Shown in pieces: positions 40,001 through 53,344 of a DNA stretch of 64,000 bases (its first letter is position 1; each line of letters starts with the position of its first letter). Under the pieces are notes generated by a model, which saw nothing but the letters and a program-made list of their open reading frames with translations, was not told where the DNA came from and searched no databases. This stretch comes from Piezodorus guildinii. Taxonomy: Eukaryota > Arthropoda > Insecta > Hemiptera > Pentatomidae. The DNA lies in the NCBI GenBank assembly GCA_023052935.1, contig CM041292.1:89201169-89265168 (forward strand), read 5' to 3'. The translations under genes were made by a program, and so were the position numbers.

Positions 40001-40889
40001 GGCTTTAGAGGGTCCTTGCCATTGAAATTGATGAATGGGTCAGCGAATCAAGAGAAGAGAGACTGACTGAAACATTCTCACAGTCATGGGGGGAGGGGAA
40101 GGAGGGGCAGTTATAGCCCTTTTCTGTTCATATAGTTGATAGATGAAATACATAAAATATGGTAGGGGAGGATATTCCTCTACATGATTTGACAGATAAA
40201 CCAGAAAAAAAAAATCATTGAAAAATTAGACCTTCTCATGTTACTGAAGTGAAATATACAGGCTACCTTGATAGATAAAGGGATAAATTGTTTCTTCCTT
40301 TAAAGGAGTAGGATAAAAGTTCGAAAATTAAAAAGATTAAATATCTTAGGACTTGTCATGGGAAAGATATTTGTTCATATCTAAGAAGAAAACTACTTTA
40401 GAGTTGGAATAATTATCATATCATTCACCTGCTGTTGCACCCACCTTCTAGAAAGAAACATTCAGAAGACCGGGTCACTTTTAAAGGAAGGAGAATGATC
40501 AAAATCCCAAGATGGTTATGAAGGGGCATTCATTAAGAAGCAGTAAGTGAGGTTAACTCAGGATGTTCTGACACAAAGATATTGAAATGAACCCAAGAAA
40601 TATAGTTGTTAGAAGAAGGAAGAAACAAGCTGAGAGTAGAGTGGAGGAGCATTGTAGGCTTGCCAAGGTTCTTCAACCTGAGATAGTTACTTTAATATTT
40701 AGTTTATAATTTTTTTTTTTTTTTTTTATTTTTATTTATTTATTTATTTTTTTTTTTTTGACAGGCTAATTTCTTTCATATTAGCCATTGCTATTAATTG
40801 AATTAAAAATTATTTGCGTTTTAATTAAAATATTTTTCAGGAAACTATGTATGTATTGCAAATAATATAATATCCTTTGTTATTCATAG
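40001..40889. other. Unassigned interval upstream of the thioredoxin exon
   Basis: Contains a G-rich stretch (GGGGGGAGGGGAAGGAGGGG near 40090), purine-rich sequence without a recognisable frame, and a T-rich block at 40711-40760. The missing first thioredoxin exon could lie here or further upstream; I found no convincing ATG exon. Confidence 0.35.
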
Positions 40890-40993
40890 CTCTTCGATTA
40901 TTGACTCTGCTTCGTGTTAGAGAAGTTCTCCAACAGCCTCCAATAAGATATAAATCTTTTAACATTAATAACAGCACAGAATTTAAAGAGAAG
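40890..40993 (+). CDS. TXN2: TXN2-like exon: presequence
   Basis: Two bases plus 34 codons from LRLLTLLRVR to STEFKEK. Acceptor TTATTCATAG, donor AAG|GTGAGA. Confidence 0.8.
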
Positions 40994-41346
40994 GTGAGAA
41001 ATGTTTTAAAAGTATTTAGTGTATTATTGAAAAAATGTATTATTTTTCAAATTTTTATTAAAGAAAAGTTTGTTTCACAATGTTATAATAATTTTTATTG
41101 ATTCTGCAACTCTAATTTTAACTTATGAGATGTGATGTTGAATTCTTTAAATATTATTTTTTAATTATATATTTAATTTTTTTAATTATTAATTTTTCAT
41201 TACATTTAATTGTTGCTATGATGATTTTAGGTGATGAATTCAACTGTGCCAGTAGTGGTAAACTTTCACGCTGAGTGGTGTGATCCCTGTCATATTCTTA
41301 CTCCAAAACTGAGGGACCTTCTTGAAACCTCTGAGGAGGTAAATAT

Positions 41347-41434
<88 letters not shown>

Positions 41435-43528
41435 TTCTCTAGTGGTTATTTTTTTTTCATTTATACCTTCATAATAACTTTAACTTTTAAAACAAGTGTA
41501 ACTTTTATAAGAATGAAATAACAATTCGTTGCTTATTAATGCTAAAATTTGGCAACATAATTACACTTTCACAGTTAATAATGGACATAATTTTGGTCAC
41601 CAAATTGAGAGACTGTTAATTGTTTCAAATACAGAAAATTTTAAAACAATATTTAATAGGATGGTGCAGCTTATTGTTTTCATCGATGACATATTGACAT
41701 AACAATAATCGATGACATAAATATAATTGGACCCTCTCAGCAGGCATTATTGCCATTTTTTTTGGAATTACAATCACTAATTACCAAACATAATTATTTT
41801 TGTATCTTGAATGGCTGATTTCAAAATGCATTAATTTCTTCTCTATCTCAATGATAGCTGAGTAATGACGGTATAAAATATATAACTAGTCACCATTCTG
41901 AAACAAAATAGCTGATATTAACATCAAGTTTAGAGGTTTGTTTTGGAGTGTGGTCTTAAGTCCACTTGATAGTTTCAAAGAAAAACTGCAGAAAGCAAAT
42001 TACAATATAGAGACCTACACTGCTCTAGCAGCTATTGATTGTCCAATAACTATATAGAATGTCATTATAAAAGATTTGCCAATATATTGGGTTATTCAGA
42101 AAATTATGCAGAATTTTGGTTTAAAAAGAACAAAAGAAACATTTACTTACACTGTTTTATTTAATCAAAGTAGTCTCCACTACTATCACTATATATTTCT
42201 GCCAACTTGTTGGTTACTTCTCCATTTTCTGGGAATAGAATTTACCATCTAATAAATGATAAACTCCAGAAATGCTTTTTATTGTTCTCTTTATCTATTA
42301 ATTTTTTTGTTTCATAATAAGTGGTTCAGGTGTCTAAAACAATGATATGAAGTCTGGAGAGTAGGGCATATGTTGCAGAGTTCCAAATACAAGCTCCAAC
42401 TGTTTTTTTAAGGTCACACATAAGACTTGAGGCTGGGCCTTGTTATGCAGCAAATGGGCCCCTTCTGATGACCAAAGATAGTTTTAGTATAGCCAATTTC
42501 TGGTGCATTGCATTAATTTAGTTACAACATGATTTGGCATTGGTTGTTTCTCCAGGATTTAAAAATTTATAGTGTACCAAACCTAATGAAGCTCGCCAAA
42601 CAGTAACCATCACCTTTTTTTGATGAGTTGGAGGTTTGGAAAATGTTGTTCCGTTTCTTCTTTTTGGGCCACAGTCTAGAACATCTACTGTCTTTGTAAA
42701 GTATCCACTTTTCATCACAAGTTATAATTCTGGACAGAAAAGGGCCATTTTTATTTCAGAAAATAAGTGTAGCACAAACTTCATTATGCTGGGTTTTTTG
42801 GCGTTAGTTTAATGTGTATGGAATCCAACTTTTCAAGCTTTTTTACGTTTCAAATGGCCTTTAGGTGGTCTTCGACAGTCGATTTGTTAAGTAAGTTCTC
42901 GAACAGTTGTTGGGTTTGCTTCCACCAAAGCCTGCAGAGCATAGTCGTCAAGAGAGGAAATCATGCCATGACTTACTTTGTCTTCAAAGCAGAATTATCC
43001 TTTCCTGAAATTTTCAGAAGCACTGATGAACAGTGCACTCAGTAATGCTGCCCTCTCTCGCCACTGACTGGTCTGGGCCCTTTCCTGGCCGAGTATAAAC
43101 TTATGAAACCGAATTATACGTATATCACGTGTTGACATCTTAGTAAAGTCTGTTGGAAGAGGATTAATAAGTGTTGACATCTATACAAGTTGATAATAGA
43201 TGGATATTTTAAAGAAATTTCAAATTGCTGCATTATTTTTCAGACAATCCCATAAATATATATTGTGATCATCATATACGAACGTAACAATTTTTTTAAA
43301 TTTCAAATGTAGTGATGATAAAATATTAACTAATATGTTTCTTTGTAGGTTAACTTGGCAATTGTTGATGTTGAATCTAACGCTGACCTAGTTCATACTT
43401 TTGAAGTAAAAGCTGTTCCAGCTGTGATTGCTATAAAAGATGGACATGTTATTGACAAGTTTATTGGCCTTGTTGAACATGATGAAATAGTTAAACTTGT
43501 TAAAAAACTTATTGCTCATAAGTTTTAA
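40890..43528 (+). CDS. TXN2: Mitochondrial-type thioredoxin (TXN2-like), three exons, 5' end missing
   Basis: Disulfide reductase of the mitochondrial matrix, reduced by thioredoxin reductase 2. Exons 40890-40993, 41231-41338 and 43349-43528 join in matching phase with GT-AG introns to give about 130 residues. An N-terminal part rich in Leu/Arg (LRLLTLLRVREVLQQ) fits a targeting peptide, followed by PVVVNFHAEWCDPCHILTPK, VDVESN, the cis-Pro loop KAVPAVIAI and DKFIGLVEHDEIVKLVKKL. The active site reads WCDPC instead of the usual WCGPC; both cysteines are kept. No in-frame ATG lies between the acceptor and the upstream stop at 40868, so the initiating exon is elsewhere. Confidence 0.88.
41231..41338 (+). 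CDS. TXN2: TXN2-like exon: active site
   Basis: 36 codons, phase 0 at both ends, from VMNSTVPVVV through WCDPC to LETSEE. Acceptor GATTTTAG, donor GAG|GTAAAT, followed by a (TA)n tract only 10 bases into the intron. Confidence 0.93.
41349..41431. repeat. (TA)n microsatellite in TXN2 intron
   Basis: ATACATACATATATA... with about 37 TA units, starting 10 bases after the donor site at 41339. Confidence 0.97.
42089..43254 (-). mobile_element. mariner-type element, inactive
   Basis: Sense is minus. Ends TTGGGTTATTCAGAAAATTA (left) and the inverse of GACAATCCCATA (right) are imperfect inverted repeats next to TA. Decayed transposase blocks are VMVTVWRASLGLVHYKFLNP, GHLK-type helix-turn-helix and SPDFISLF. 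Of the DD34D triad the first (DEKW-like) and third Asp can be read; the second (HDNARPHV-type) reads HNKAQPQV, Asp to Asn. Multiple frameshifts. Length about 1.17 kb is near the family norm. Confidence 0.8.
43349..43528 (+). CDS. TXN2: TXN2-like exon: C-terminal half
   Basis: 59 codons and TAA: VNLAIVDVESNADLV to KKLIAHKF, with cis-Pro in KAVPAV. Acceptor CTTTGTAG. The preceding 2-kb intron holds a mariner remnant. Confidence 0.93.
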   Translation, partial: VNLAIVDVESNADLVHTFEVKAVPAVIAIKDGHVIDKFIGLVEHDEIVKLVKKLIAHKF

Positions 43529-46500
43529 AAATTAAATTATGTTTTGTATGAATTTTTACATGGTTTTGTTTTTCATAACTTAACTAAATGACGTTGAGTT
43601 ATCATATTTAGAATTTCAGTTTGAAAGTCAAGTATTTGTTGGATAATTACATATATAAAGAATATTTTAATAGCCTACTCATCACTTTGTGTTCCTTACT
43701 TATTTAACAATATTTTTTTATTTATTGACAGAAAAACTGATTTTGTAGGTATGTTATTGTTTTTTATCTAAAATGGGTTAGTTTTGGAGTTTATTAGTTT
43801 TATATCTCTATACATTATATAAATTAAAACTATTTACAAAAATCATGAGTATTTGTATTATTTAATTTCTTAATTTTATTGAAGCATGTATTTTAGTATC
43901 AGAGTATCAATTCATTTTAAAATATTTTAGTTTTAAATAAAATTTACTTTATGGAACTATTAACTCTTTTGTGACTTTATTTTAGGTTTTAGTGTGGTTC
44001 CACTATTTTCATATAATTTGTTTAATATATTCAAGCTTTTGGTGGAAATTAAAATCCAACCTTTTCATAAATTAATTTGTCTACTTCCTTGAGGTTATTT
44101 ACATAATGTATTATGTTGCTTAAAGCCATGTATTGTAGGAGGTTTATATTTTAATCACTCTATCATATTTTGAACAGACTGATAATAAAATGTTATTTTT
44201 CTAAACAATCCATTATTTATGAATTTGGATGCATTTTTATCTGTAAAAATAACATAATTTTAGTTTTTATTATTAACTAAATATGTATTTAAAGTTAATT
44301 GAAACATTTATTATTTATCTAAACTTAACTCAAATATCGAAAAATGGTTATTAATTTGTTAATATTATACATTAAAAAAAGAAAAGAATGTTTTTAACAG
44401 CTTACAGTGGTTTTAAACTTTCATTTATGGTGAATGATGTTATATGTTAAATCTAATGTAATATTTACTGAATTTTGAAGCCACGGTCAAGATATATTTA
44501 TGATCTCATTATGAATTAATGTGTGAGTCATCTTTTATGGGGATAAATTAAGAAATTTACACTCTAAAATCATAATTGAGTTCTATATTTTATATCTAAA
44601 CAGTAAGTTGACATAATTATTTTATTAACAATCATATTTAAGATGTGAAACGACATACATCCCCATCATGTCCTTTTTGTTGATGCTCTGAATCTTATCA
44701 GCTTATGGATTAAGCTCCTGATATAAAAATTTATATTGATCAAATAGCTATACTTATTCATGATTTTTACCGATTTGATCATTTCTCGAAGAAATTTCTT
44801 CTAGTTTTCTACTATTTTAAATTAATTGTGGAGGTAAATTTATAAATGCTTTAAATTTTTTTATTTTTTGTGGAATTTGAAGGGAAAAGGAAAAAAAAAA
44901 AAAAAGGCTGGATCATTTGGTTTGATCAGTTATTTAAAATATCGTTGGGTGAATTTCTATGAATATGGATTTTAGTTGCTGATAAATACATAAATTTTGA
45001 CTTTCCTGCCCTCCATTTATCTATTTTTATAACTTTTAATGAAATCAATAACAATAAAAAATAGCTGTCCTCAAAATTATTTATCAAAGAACTGTGTAAT
45101 ATACTAATATTTTATTGTTAGAATGTGTAGATAATCCTTTTATTTTCAATTTATCTAGTACTTTCATCAGTTCATATTAACATAACTTTAGGAGTCTTGT
45201 ATTTTAAAAAATCATGAATTGAATAACACCAAATATAATTATCAATACATGGAAGTACCAATTATTTTTGTTGATTGATATTTTCATGTATTTTTAAGTA
45301 TTTATTAGAGTTAACATGTGTAATTTTGGTTAATAAAAGTTAACCATTTTTACTTAGAAATCATACATATATTCAGGGTATATTTTAATTAACTGAAGTT
45401 GAGATTTTAAATAAGTTTAGTTGAATCTTTTTTATTTTAAAGAATCACATGTACTTACCTATTTACACATGTATATTAGTACTTACTCACATCCTATATT
45501 TATTTTTCAACTAATTAATTTTTAGATTTTTCATTTCATTCATACAGAAATCTAGTTTAGTCGTATGATGAAGAAATACTGTACTGTGCAATTTCCAATG
45601 TTTTTATGACTGAATCTGCAACTGAAAAGAGCTTGTAACTTACTCCAATGTGTACACATTATGTAAATTAATATTTGAAAGTCATTACTGTTAACTAGAG
45701 ATTTTTAGGATTTTAAAATAGTAGTTATAATGTTGTAGTTACCAGTGAATATTGCTTTTTGTTAAATTTGTGGAATAAGCTTTTATAGAATTTTAAACAC
45801 TATTTCCACATTATAACCAACTCCAAACCAGGGTACTAGAAAAACTGCCTTAATGCATCTTTCATTTATTGTTAGAGCATGAAATGATTTTTGTTGATTC
45901 TCTTAGGCTAGATAATAAGCTCTCATTATTCAGATACTTTATATTAAAGAAAAATCAAGTTTTAAACACATTAATAAGATTATTTCATTTTTGAAAATTT
46001 TATTAATGATGCACATAGCGAAATATTATACATTCTAGTTCTAATGGTGTGTTTACTCTGAAATCTAATGATATCATTGCTGTTGGTGAAATTTTGGTAA
46101 TATATTTTTATTTATTAGCACTTTGCCACCTACTTTTTAAACCATTGAAAATGTTAAGATATTACCAATTATCTTCTTAAATCTAACTTTCCATCTCTCA
46201 CTCTCGATACTCTCCTCTTCTGCCAATCCATGTTGGGCTATGCTTTCCTAAATTTGTTTCGCCTTTGTATTCATGGTCTTTTTCTCCTCCTGCATTCACC
46301 ATTCCATTCCATCTTTAATTTTGGTTTTTGACCTAAATCCTTAGTTTTTGAGTAGCAAAACCATCTTTATCTTCTCTCCTGTATTAATTTCCAAGAATCC
46401 ATCTGCACTGTCTCTTTTGCTTTACATTTCAGAGTGATTAAAATTTTGTGTTATTGTAACCCAGAATTATTATTAGCATTTTGGATGAATTGGTTTAAAT

Positions 46501-47775
46501 TAAATCAAATGTTATTAGCAAAGTTATTTGTGGAGTAAACCCACCCTAAGTAAAATAATGATTCAATGCACAAAAATCACACCAGTGAAAGTTGCAAATT
46601 TTAAATTCTTTATAATAAAATTAAAAATCCTTAAAAAAATTAATATTATTTATCATTCAACAAAATCTATTTGGCAAGAAATCTATAAGATAGTTTATAA
46701 AATATCCAGTTTTAAAAGCATATTTAGAGATGAATTATGGTAGGAATTGACCACAGATCATATTCTTGTTGACTGATCATAGATTTATACCTGTGAATAT
46801 GAGTAAATCTATCAATTTGTATAAGTTATATAAAATTTGTTAATATTGGAATATACGATGAATTGTGTTACAATTTTTATTTATAATAACTCTTAGTAGT
46901 GTATAATGTTTCTTCTTTAAAATAATATTGTTGCATTGTTAAATATGAGCTTTAAAAAGGAGAATTTTAATTTCTAAGTCAGGTCTCTTTTGGCCAATAC
47001 TTTTTATTTATTTTTATTATGTTAATTGATTTATAAGAAGTTTTTTTCAAAATTCATGTGTTCATCTAGATTTAATTAAAATTGAATGTATACTCATAGA
47101 CGAATGTATTTATATTACTATATGTATATAAATACATGCATGTATATAAATACTTAGTAATATATATTTTTTCTTAAATATATATTTTATTATTGTGGTT
47201 TGACTTTATTATTGAGTTGATTAAAAAAAAAAAAAATACATCAAATACTAAAATTTATTATTGTTACCACAGATCATAAAATAGATAGGGGTGGGTACAC
47301 TGGCATTGAAAGGTGGCACCAGTTTACATCACTCCAGTGACCATTCTTTCAATCAGAATTTTTCAGGTTATATTTGATAACATAAAAACTTGAATGAAAA
47401 AAGAACAATAAACTTTTTAGCTTGGAGATATTTGATTTAAGAGTAAGACATTTAAAAAGTTAAAATTATTATTATAAAAAATAAATAAATACTTATTAAA
47501 TATCTTGAAATTCAAAGAGTTAGTTGTTTTTAGTTAATTAGTAAATTCTTCTTGAGCATAAAATATCTTCTATTCTATTTTAAGTGGTTGAAAATAGTTC
47601 AATTTCAATCTTGTTCTTTTGAAAACTAGTGAATATTTCTTGGCTGTAGAAAAAGTGCAATCTGTCTCTTTTGCTTGGTTTTATGTTCTGTAATAGTTGC
47701 ATTTCATGGACGAAGTTTCAAACAAATAAATAAATCAAATTAATCCATTTAATTGTCTTGTTATACTATACTATA
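43529..47775. other. Gene-poor AT-rich intergenic DNA
   Basis: Downstream of TXN2. AATAAA-type signals are abundant, so a poly(A) site cannot be singled out. No conserved frame, RNA gene or recognised element. GC-richer sequence at 46190-46440 has a weak LINE-like minus-strand reading, not supported enough to call. Confidence 0.6.
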
Positions 47776-47784
47776 TATTATATA

Positions 47785-47848
<64 letters not shown>

Positions 47849-47850
47849 TT
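47776..47850. repeat. (TA)n microsatellite
   Basis: Two (TA)n blocks separated by ATAATATA. Confidence 0.95.
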
Positions 47851-49533
47851 ATATTATATAATATAATTAAATTTAACTTAAATTTATTTTAAAAAGTTTT
47901 TAAACTTTAATTTTAGGATATGTGGTACAAAGTGAGTTAATTTTAGATCATTCTCTAATAATTATTTGCAAAATACTTACTAAATAAATCTTTCTATTGC
48001 AATTTTTTATTGCTGGATTTGGGTTATTGATGTTTTATTTTGGTGTTTAGAATGAATTTTGGTTTTGAGTTGTTTCTTATTTCTTGTTTTAATAGTGTTT
48101 TTTGCCATTAATAAGTTGTATGAAATGATTAATATTTTTGATTACTCTCATTACATTATGGATATGATATATTACTTAGATATTTGTAAATAGCATAGAT
48201 AGGAAACTACTTTAGAATGGTTTAGTATAATATTAATTTCTTCAATGATTCTTTTTTATAATAAAGATAAAACTTTATATTTTAATTCTATTATCTTAAA
48301 CATTTTTCAATGAATTGATTGCTGGAAATAATGGTCCAACTTCTTTATAGCCATTTCATTCTTTTACTTTCTCTTCAGTGCCTTTCAATGTCGAGATGTG
48401 CCATTCTATTAATTAATTTAAATTTTCTACAAATTCTGTGTGTACATTTCCTATTTAATAGTGTTTTATGACTTTATAGTAAATTCTTTTATGTATTAGG
48501 GAAGTGTCTTGTCATCACTTTCTCTAGTTCTTAGATTGTATAAGGTATTGACAAATCCTGTGCCTCCTTGAAATGTGATGCTATATTCTTATATTAATCG
48601 ATAATGTAACTTGTCTTACCTTCATGTTTACTACCTTCTGCTTTTAATGATATCTACAGCAATCCTATTATTCAAATTTAAAATTTTCACTGTTAATTAG
48701 CTAAGTTACCATATTTAATGTTAATGGAAAGTGAAAGTTCCAAATATTAAGCTATAAAATTTACCTTCGAATTGTGTGTATTATTTATTGTTTAGTACAT
48801 TTATTATTTTATTTCTATCTCACTTTGTGATCTTTCAAATACTATGCATAGAAATAGGAACAATTTTATACATAACTAAAGAAAGTAAGGATGGAATAAA
48901 AACCTAGAAGACTATTTATTTATTGGATTTTCAAACCGTCCTAATCTCATAAAAATAAATATAATTAATCATCTTTAACTTCAAATAAACATTGTTAAAA
49001 TATTGATGTTTTGATTGAATTTTTCCCATAATTATTATTTAACCCGATCCCAAAGAAACTAAGAGGGTAAGAGAAGGATCTGTTATAGAATTATGATGTG
49101 ATTGATCAATGTTGTCCTTATGATTACCCGTGGATGCCATGTGAAGACCAAAGGAAACAGTTGAATACTACCATAGTTTCCAACTTAAAAATGAACATCT
49201 GTATTATGAATTTGGTGGTTAGCGCCGTCACATATAGGTACACATTCCGTTATTGATATTCCTGAATAAGTAATGCAACACACATTTTCCGTCTTTAAAA
49301 AAATTTTAAAACTTGCATGCCCTCCACTCTTGCTGGACTGTGACTCCTATCTTGTCTAGTACCAGTGGAAAAACTGAAGGCAGTTTTTTGGAAGCAACTT
49401 TTGTTTTTTACGCATTAAGCACCAATCAACTTCAATTAAGCCAAATAGGCTTATTATATTATAGTAATTCACAAGTACTGGTACTAGTCTATACTGTTAC
49501 AGTATTTTAAATGAGTCAGTATCTATGTATATG
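47851..49533. other. AT-rich intergenic DNA
   Basis: No gene, repeat family or motif recognised; short frames such as 49313-49510 lack any family signal. Confidence 0.55.
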
Positions 49534-49610
49534 TAACTTAAATTATCAACAGTCGAGAACTAATCAAACAATATATACCTATATGTATCGACTGTTGATA
49601 ATTTAAGTTA
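49534..49610. repeat. Perfect 23-bp inverted repeat, 31-base loop
   Basis: TAACTTAAATTATCAACAGT... at 49534-49556 is exactly complementary to 49588-49610. It could be a small MITE or a hairpin RNA. No target duplication was seen. Confidence 0.85.
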
Positions 49611-50109
49611 TCTACTGGTCTTAAGGTTCAGTAAATAAATAAGCAATTTTATTTAGGCTACATTTTGAGAATTTATTGCTCTCATATTAATCCCAAACAG
49701 TGTAAAAAACAAGACATTAAAATTTTATACTGTTATTGTTAGAGACAGAAAACACTTTTGAACAAACAGTTAAATAGATATTTCAGTTAGAATTTACATA
49801 AAAAGATATTATAACACTTAAAAGTTTAGACAAAATAGTGTCTTAAATAGACATGTGTGTAAGCTATAAACTTTGAAAGAACACTGAAACAAAGATGCCA
49901 GAAATAGAGCAGAGAGAAGGGGGAGGCATTTTAAATATTACTGTCTTCAGATAATCAGGAAATTGGAAGTCATAAAAATGGAAAACGATTTATTGCAATC
50001 CCAAATTCGGATTATTTCGTTCCAGTAACGACCTCACCCATGAGAGTAAATAGGTAGAGCAACAGGAAGGCTCTAGAGGGAGATAGGTGCAGGCATTTCA
50101 CCTAATCTT

Positions 50110-53100
50110 TGTGAATTTATCAAGCCATAGTGCCCTACCCACTGCATGGTAATCCCCCCTATCCGGATCCCTACCAACACTTACTGTAATCTCCTTGTGG
50201 TGCCCCGGGAGTCCGATGGGACTCGTGGACGACAGAGGTGGGGGTTTGTCACATTGGTGAAGAACCTACTAGACACCATACAAGCCAGGTTGAGGGTGCT
50301 CGAGCTTGAGGCTGGATGGCAGGAGATGTAGTAAAATACACTGTAGCACACCCCATTGTAACCTTAATGCCCGCTCCAGGGAGAGGGAGGAGGGGTCATA
50401 CATGCAGTATATTTACCCCCATACTCGTGGGAACAACATGTCAGAATTAACTAAATCTTTTTCACATAGCGAGGAGGAGATGGAGGTGGAGGAGTTATTG
50501 GAGATGATGGCCGTGGAGGATCTTCATCATTCTCACATGGCCTGGCGGGGACTCAAATAGACCTGTCGACTGCTAGAGTGCAGCTAGACCATGAAGAAAC
50601 TAGGAGTTCCTTAGGGACGCTCGTAGATGAGGTAAGGGATCTTTCTGTAGCATCAGAGGGAGAGCGGAGCTTGGGTGGAATCATTGAGAGAACCTCCAAG
50701 CCCCAGGAGGTGAAGAAGCCCTCCAGTGCTCAGAGAAGGAAATTTAAGAAAATGAAGGCTCAGACCTTCGGGACTCCCGGAGAACCGAAGTAAGGCTGTT
50801 CCTGGCATGAGCTCTGAGAAAAGACCAAGGACCTCACCCGGTACCTCTGCACCTATGGCTAAGAGGGTCAGAAGAGTGTCTCCAAATGTCATTTTGTACG
50901 TAATAGCTGCCGGAAGGAGTAAGGTAGCAACCATTCCCGCTCGACCCAGCTGAGCAGCTGACCTGGAAGCAGAGTGAGGAGGTTAAGAAGCAGCTGATCG
51001 GCTTTGTTGATCAGCTAGAGGAAGGTGGCACCCAGACTGAGTTCAGCGGTTTCAATTACAAGATGGGTGGATGTTTGGTGCTCTGTAACAATCAGGACAC
51101 CAGAGACTGGTTGTCAAAAAACACCGAAAATCTTAAAATTAGTGGGGGCTTAGTGCTCCATACTGGTGATTTTGAGGAGCTCAAGAAGCCAGTAAGAGTC
51201 GGTGGCTTCTTTCCTGGGGAGAAGCTCACAGAGAACTCTTTAGTCGCATACAGTACTCCAGAATACCGGATGTGAACAGATGGTCACTGCTGGGTGTTAA
51301 GGAAGAGAGACACGAATTATTTGCCTTAGGTTAGCCTTGGATATCCAGGAGACAGGAACTGGCTGGTGACCTTTAGGATGGGCCAAGTCCAACTCAGGTT
51401 GCTGAAGGAGAAAAATCCACCCAAACCAACAAGGGAAAAGGCCATCACTCATCTTATGGCAAGGCAGAGGAGAAGAAGATGGAGACAGGTCAGTTTGGAG
51501 GAATGCCGCTCTTAAGGACGGAGAAAACTGCTCGGGCTGGCGAGGGTGACCCTACGGTGAGAGTTGGGGAGCCTGCCGATCTGCGTGTCTCTATTGCAAA
51601 ACCGGTGAAGGCATGGCGCCTCGGCGTCTACCTGGGGATGCCTCCCTGGCCCGCCGGTCTGAGGGGTCTGCTGATCCGGATGCCTCTGTGGATGATGCCG
51701 GAGAGGGCGATGCCTGTCGGCACCCGTCTGGAATTGGCAGCAGCTAAAGTGACTGTCCTCGAGGGTAAAAATAGAAGGAAGATCACAGTTTGATCTGTGT
51801 ATCTTCCTTATGAAGAGGACATCCCTACAGAGGCACTTGAGAGTGTAGTCGCAAGGATGGAAGGAGAAGGCACCCTGATAGCATCATTGGACGCCAACAC
51901 TCATCATAGACTCTGGGGCAGTACGAATAACAACCAGAGAGGTGAGTCTCTATAAGAGTTTTTCCAAAGCAATGATCTTGGAATCCACAATAAAGGAAAT
52001 ACTGCCACCTTTCTGAACAAAATTAGATCCGAGGTCATTGATATTACACTAAGCACCAATTGTGCCAATGATTTCGTTCAAGGACTGGCATGTTTCTCGT
52101 GAGGAAACATGCTCATATCACATATATATCAGATTTGAAATAGATGTAAATGGCATGTTTAAGTCGGTATATAGGAACCACAAACTTACTGAATGGAATT
52201 CCTATTGCACCCAACTCGAAAAAGAAGTAAAACAATGTCCCAAATCAGTTACATACAAATGGCAATTTTATTGCTTTAATGTATCACTTAATGGGGCAAT
52301 AATGAAATCCTAAACAGTTTGAGTACAGTCAAATCCAACTTGAACCTCACCTGGTGGAACAGGGAAATTGGCAAATTGAGAGCTTCAACAAGGAAACTCT
52401 TCAAAAAGCCAAAAGTACAGGTAGTTTGGATGCCTATAAGCAAGCACTGACTGACTACAATGAAGCCATTAGGAAAGCTAAGAGAGAGGCATGGAGGAAT
52501 TTTCGCAATGACATTAATGAAACATCCTCTGCTTTTAGAATAAATTGAATCCTATCCAAGAGGCCGGGCCAGAGGGCTATGGGTGCTATCAGTGTGGAAG
52601 GGTGCCATACAAATTCAGAGATCAGAACCCTGAAGGCACTGGCGAGCACACAATTCATTGGTTTCGAGCTGATGGATGAGATACCAACTAATCCCACCTA
52701 CGAAAGAGAGACTGGTATTACGGATAGGTGGGCTAAAGCCAACAGAATAGTTAATTCTGGAATATTGGAGAAGGCAGTTAAATGATTTGCCCCATTCGAA
52801 TCAGCCGGCACTGATGGAATTTTTCCAGCTCTACTACGGAAGGGTTTTGAGGTGTTGCTACCATACCTCTTTATATTCTACGAGGCAGTCTGGCTCTGAA
52901 CCATATACCTAATAGTTGGAATGTGGCTAATGCGCGATATATGTCCAAACCTGGGAAGGTATCCTATGACTATCCCAAGACTTATAGACCTATATGTCTG
53001 ACATCATTTCTAATGAGTCTTTTGAAAATATTATTGAGTCATATTAGGGATAACATACAGGCTGATAGACCGCTACATAGCGCTCAATATGTGGTATGCT

Positions 53101-53344
53101 TATCAGCCTGGAAAATCCTGTGAGACTGCTTTACATTGGTCTATAGGATTGAAAAAACTCTGAGTAACAGAGATTTTGCGGCTGGCATCTTTGTTGATAT
53201 CGAGGGTGCCTTTGACCGAACTCCTTATGATAGTATGTAGTGTTCTAAAAGAGCTATAAGGCTCGAGCTTCCACGACTCGAGTCGCTGTTCTAGCCGTTT
53301 GAGATTCGAGTCTTATCTCAAACTTTGTGAAGCACTGTGATGGG
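50110..53344 (+). mobile_element. R1/I-group LINE, 5' segment (ORF1, endonuclease, RT part 1)
   Basis: 5' UTR, then ORF1 pieces (MSELTKSFSHSEEEMEVEEL at 50440, coiled/acidic; MGGCLVLCNNQDTRDWLSKN at 51063 with a DUF4780-like look). An R1-like endonuclease follows (SLDANTHHRLWGSTN near 51890, RSEVIDITLSTN near 52028, DWHVSREE near 52080), then RT fingers (ESAGTDGIFPALLRKG, TYRPICLTSFLMSLLK, IEGAFDRTPYDSM). Frames are broken many times. Interrupted at about 53345 by a satellite array. Confidence 0.8.

Noticed and set aside
40855..40889. ATG codons just upstream of the thioredoxin exon as its start
   Set aside because: They meet stops within a few codons and are not in frame with the thioredoxin reading frame; TAA at 40868 closes that frame.
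46190..46440. LINE-like C-terminal peptide on the minus strand
   Set aside because: Only a weak basic-rich resemblance in one short frame, without RT motifs.
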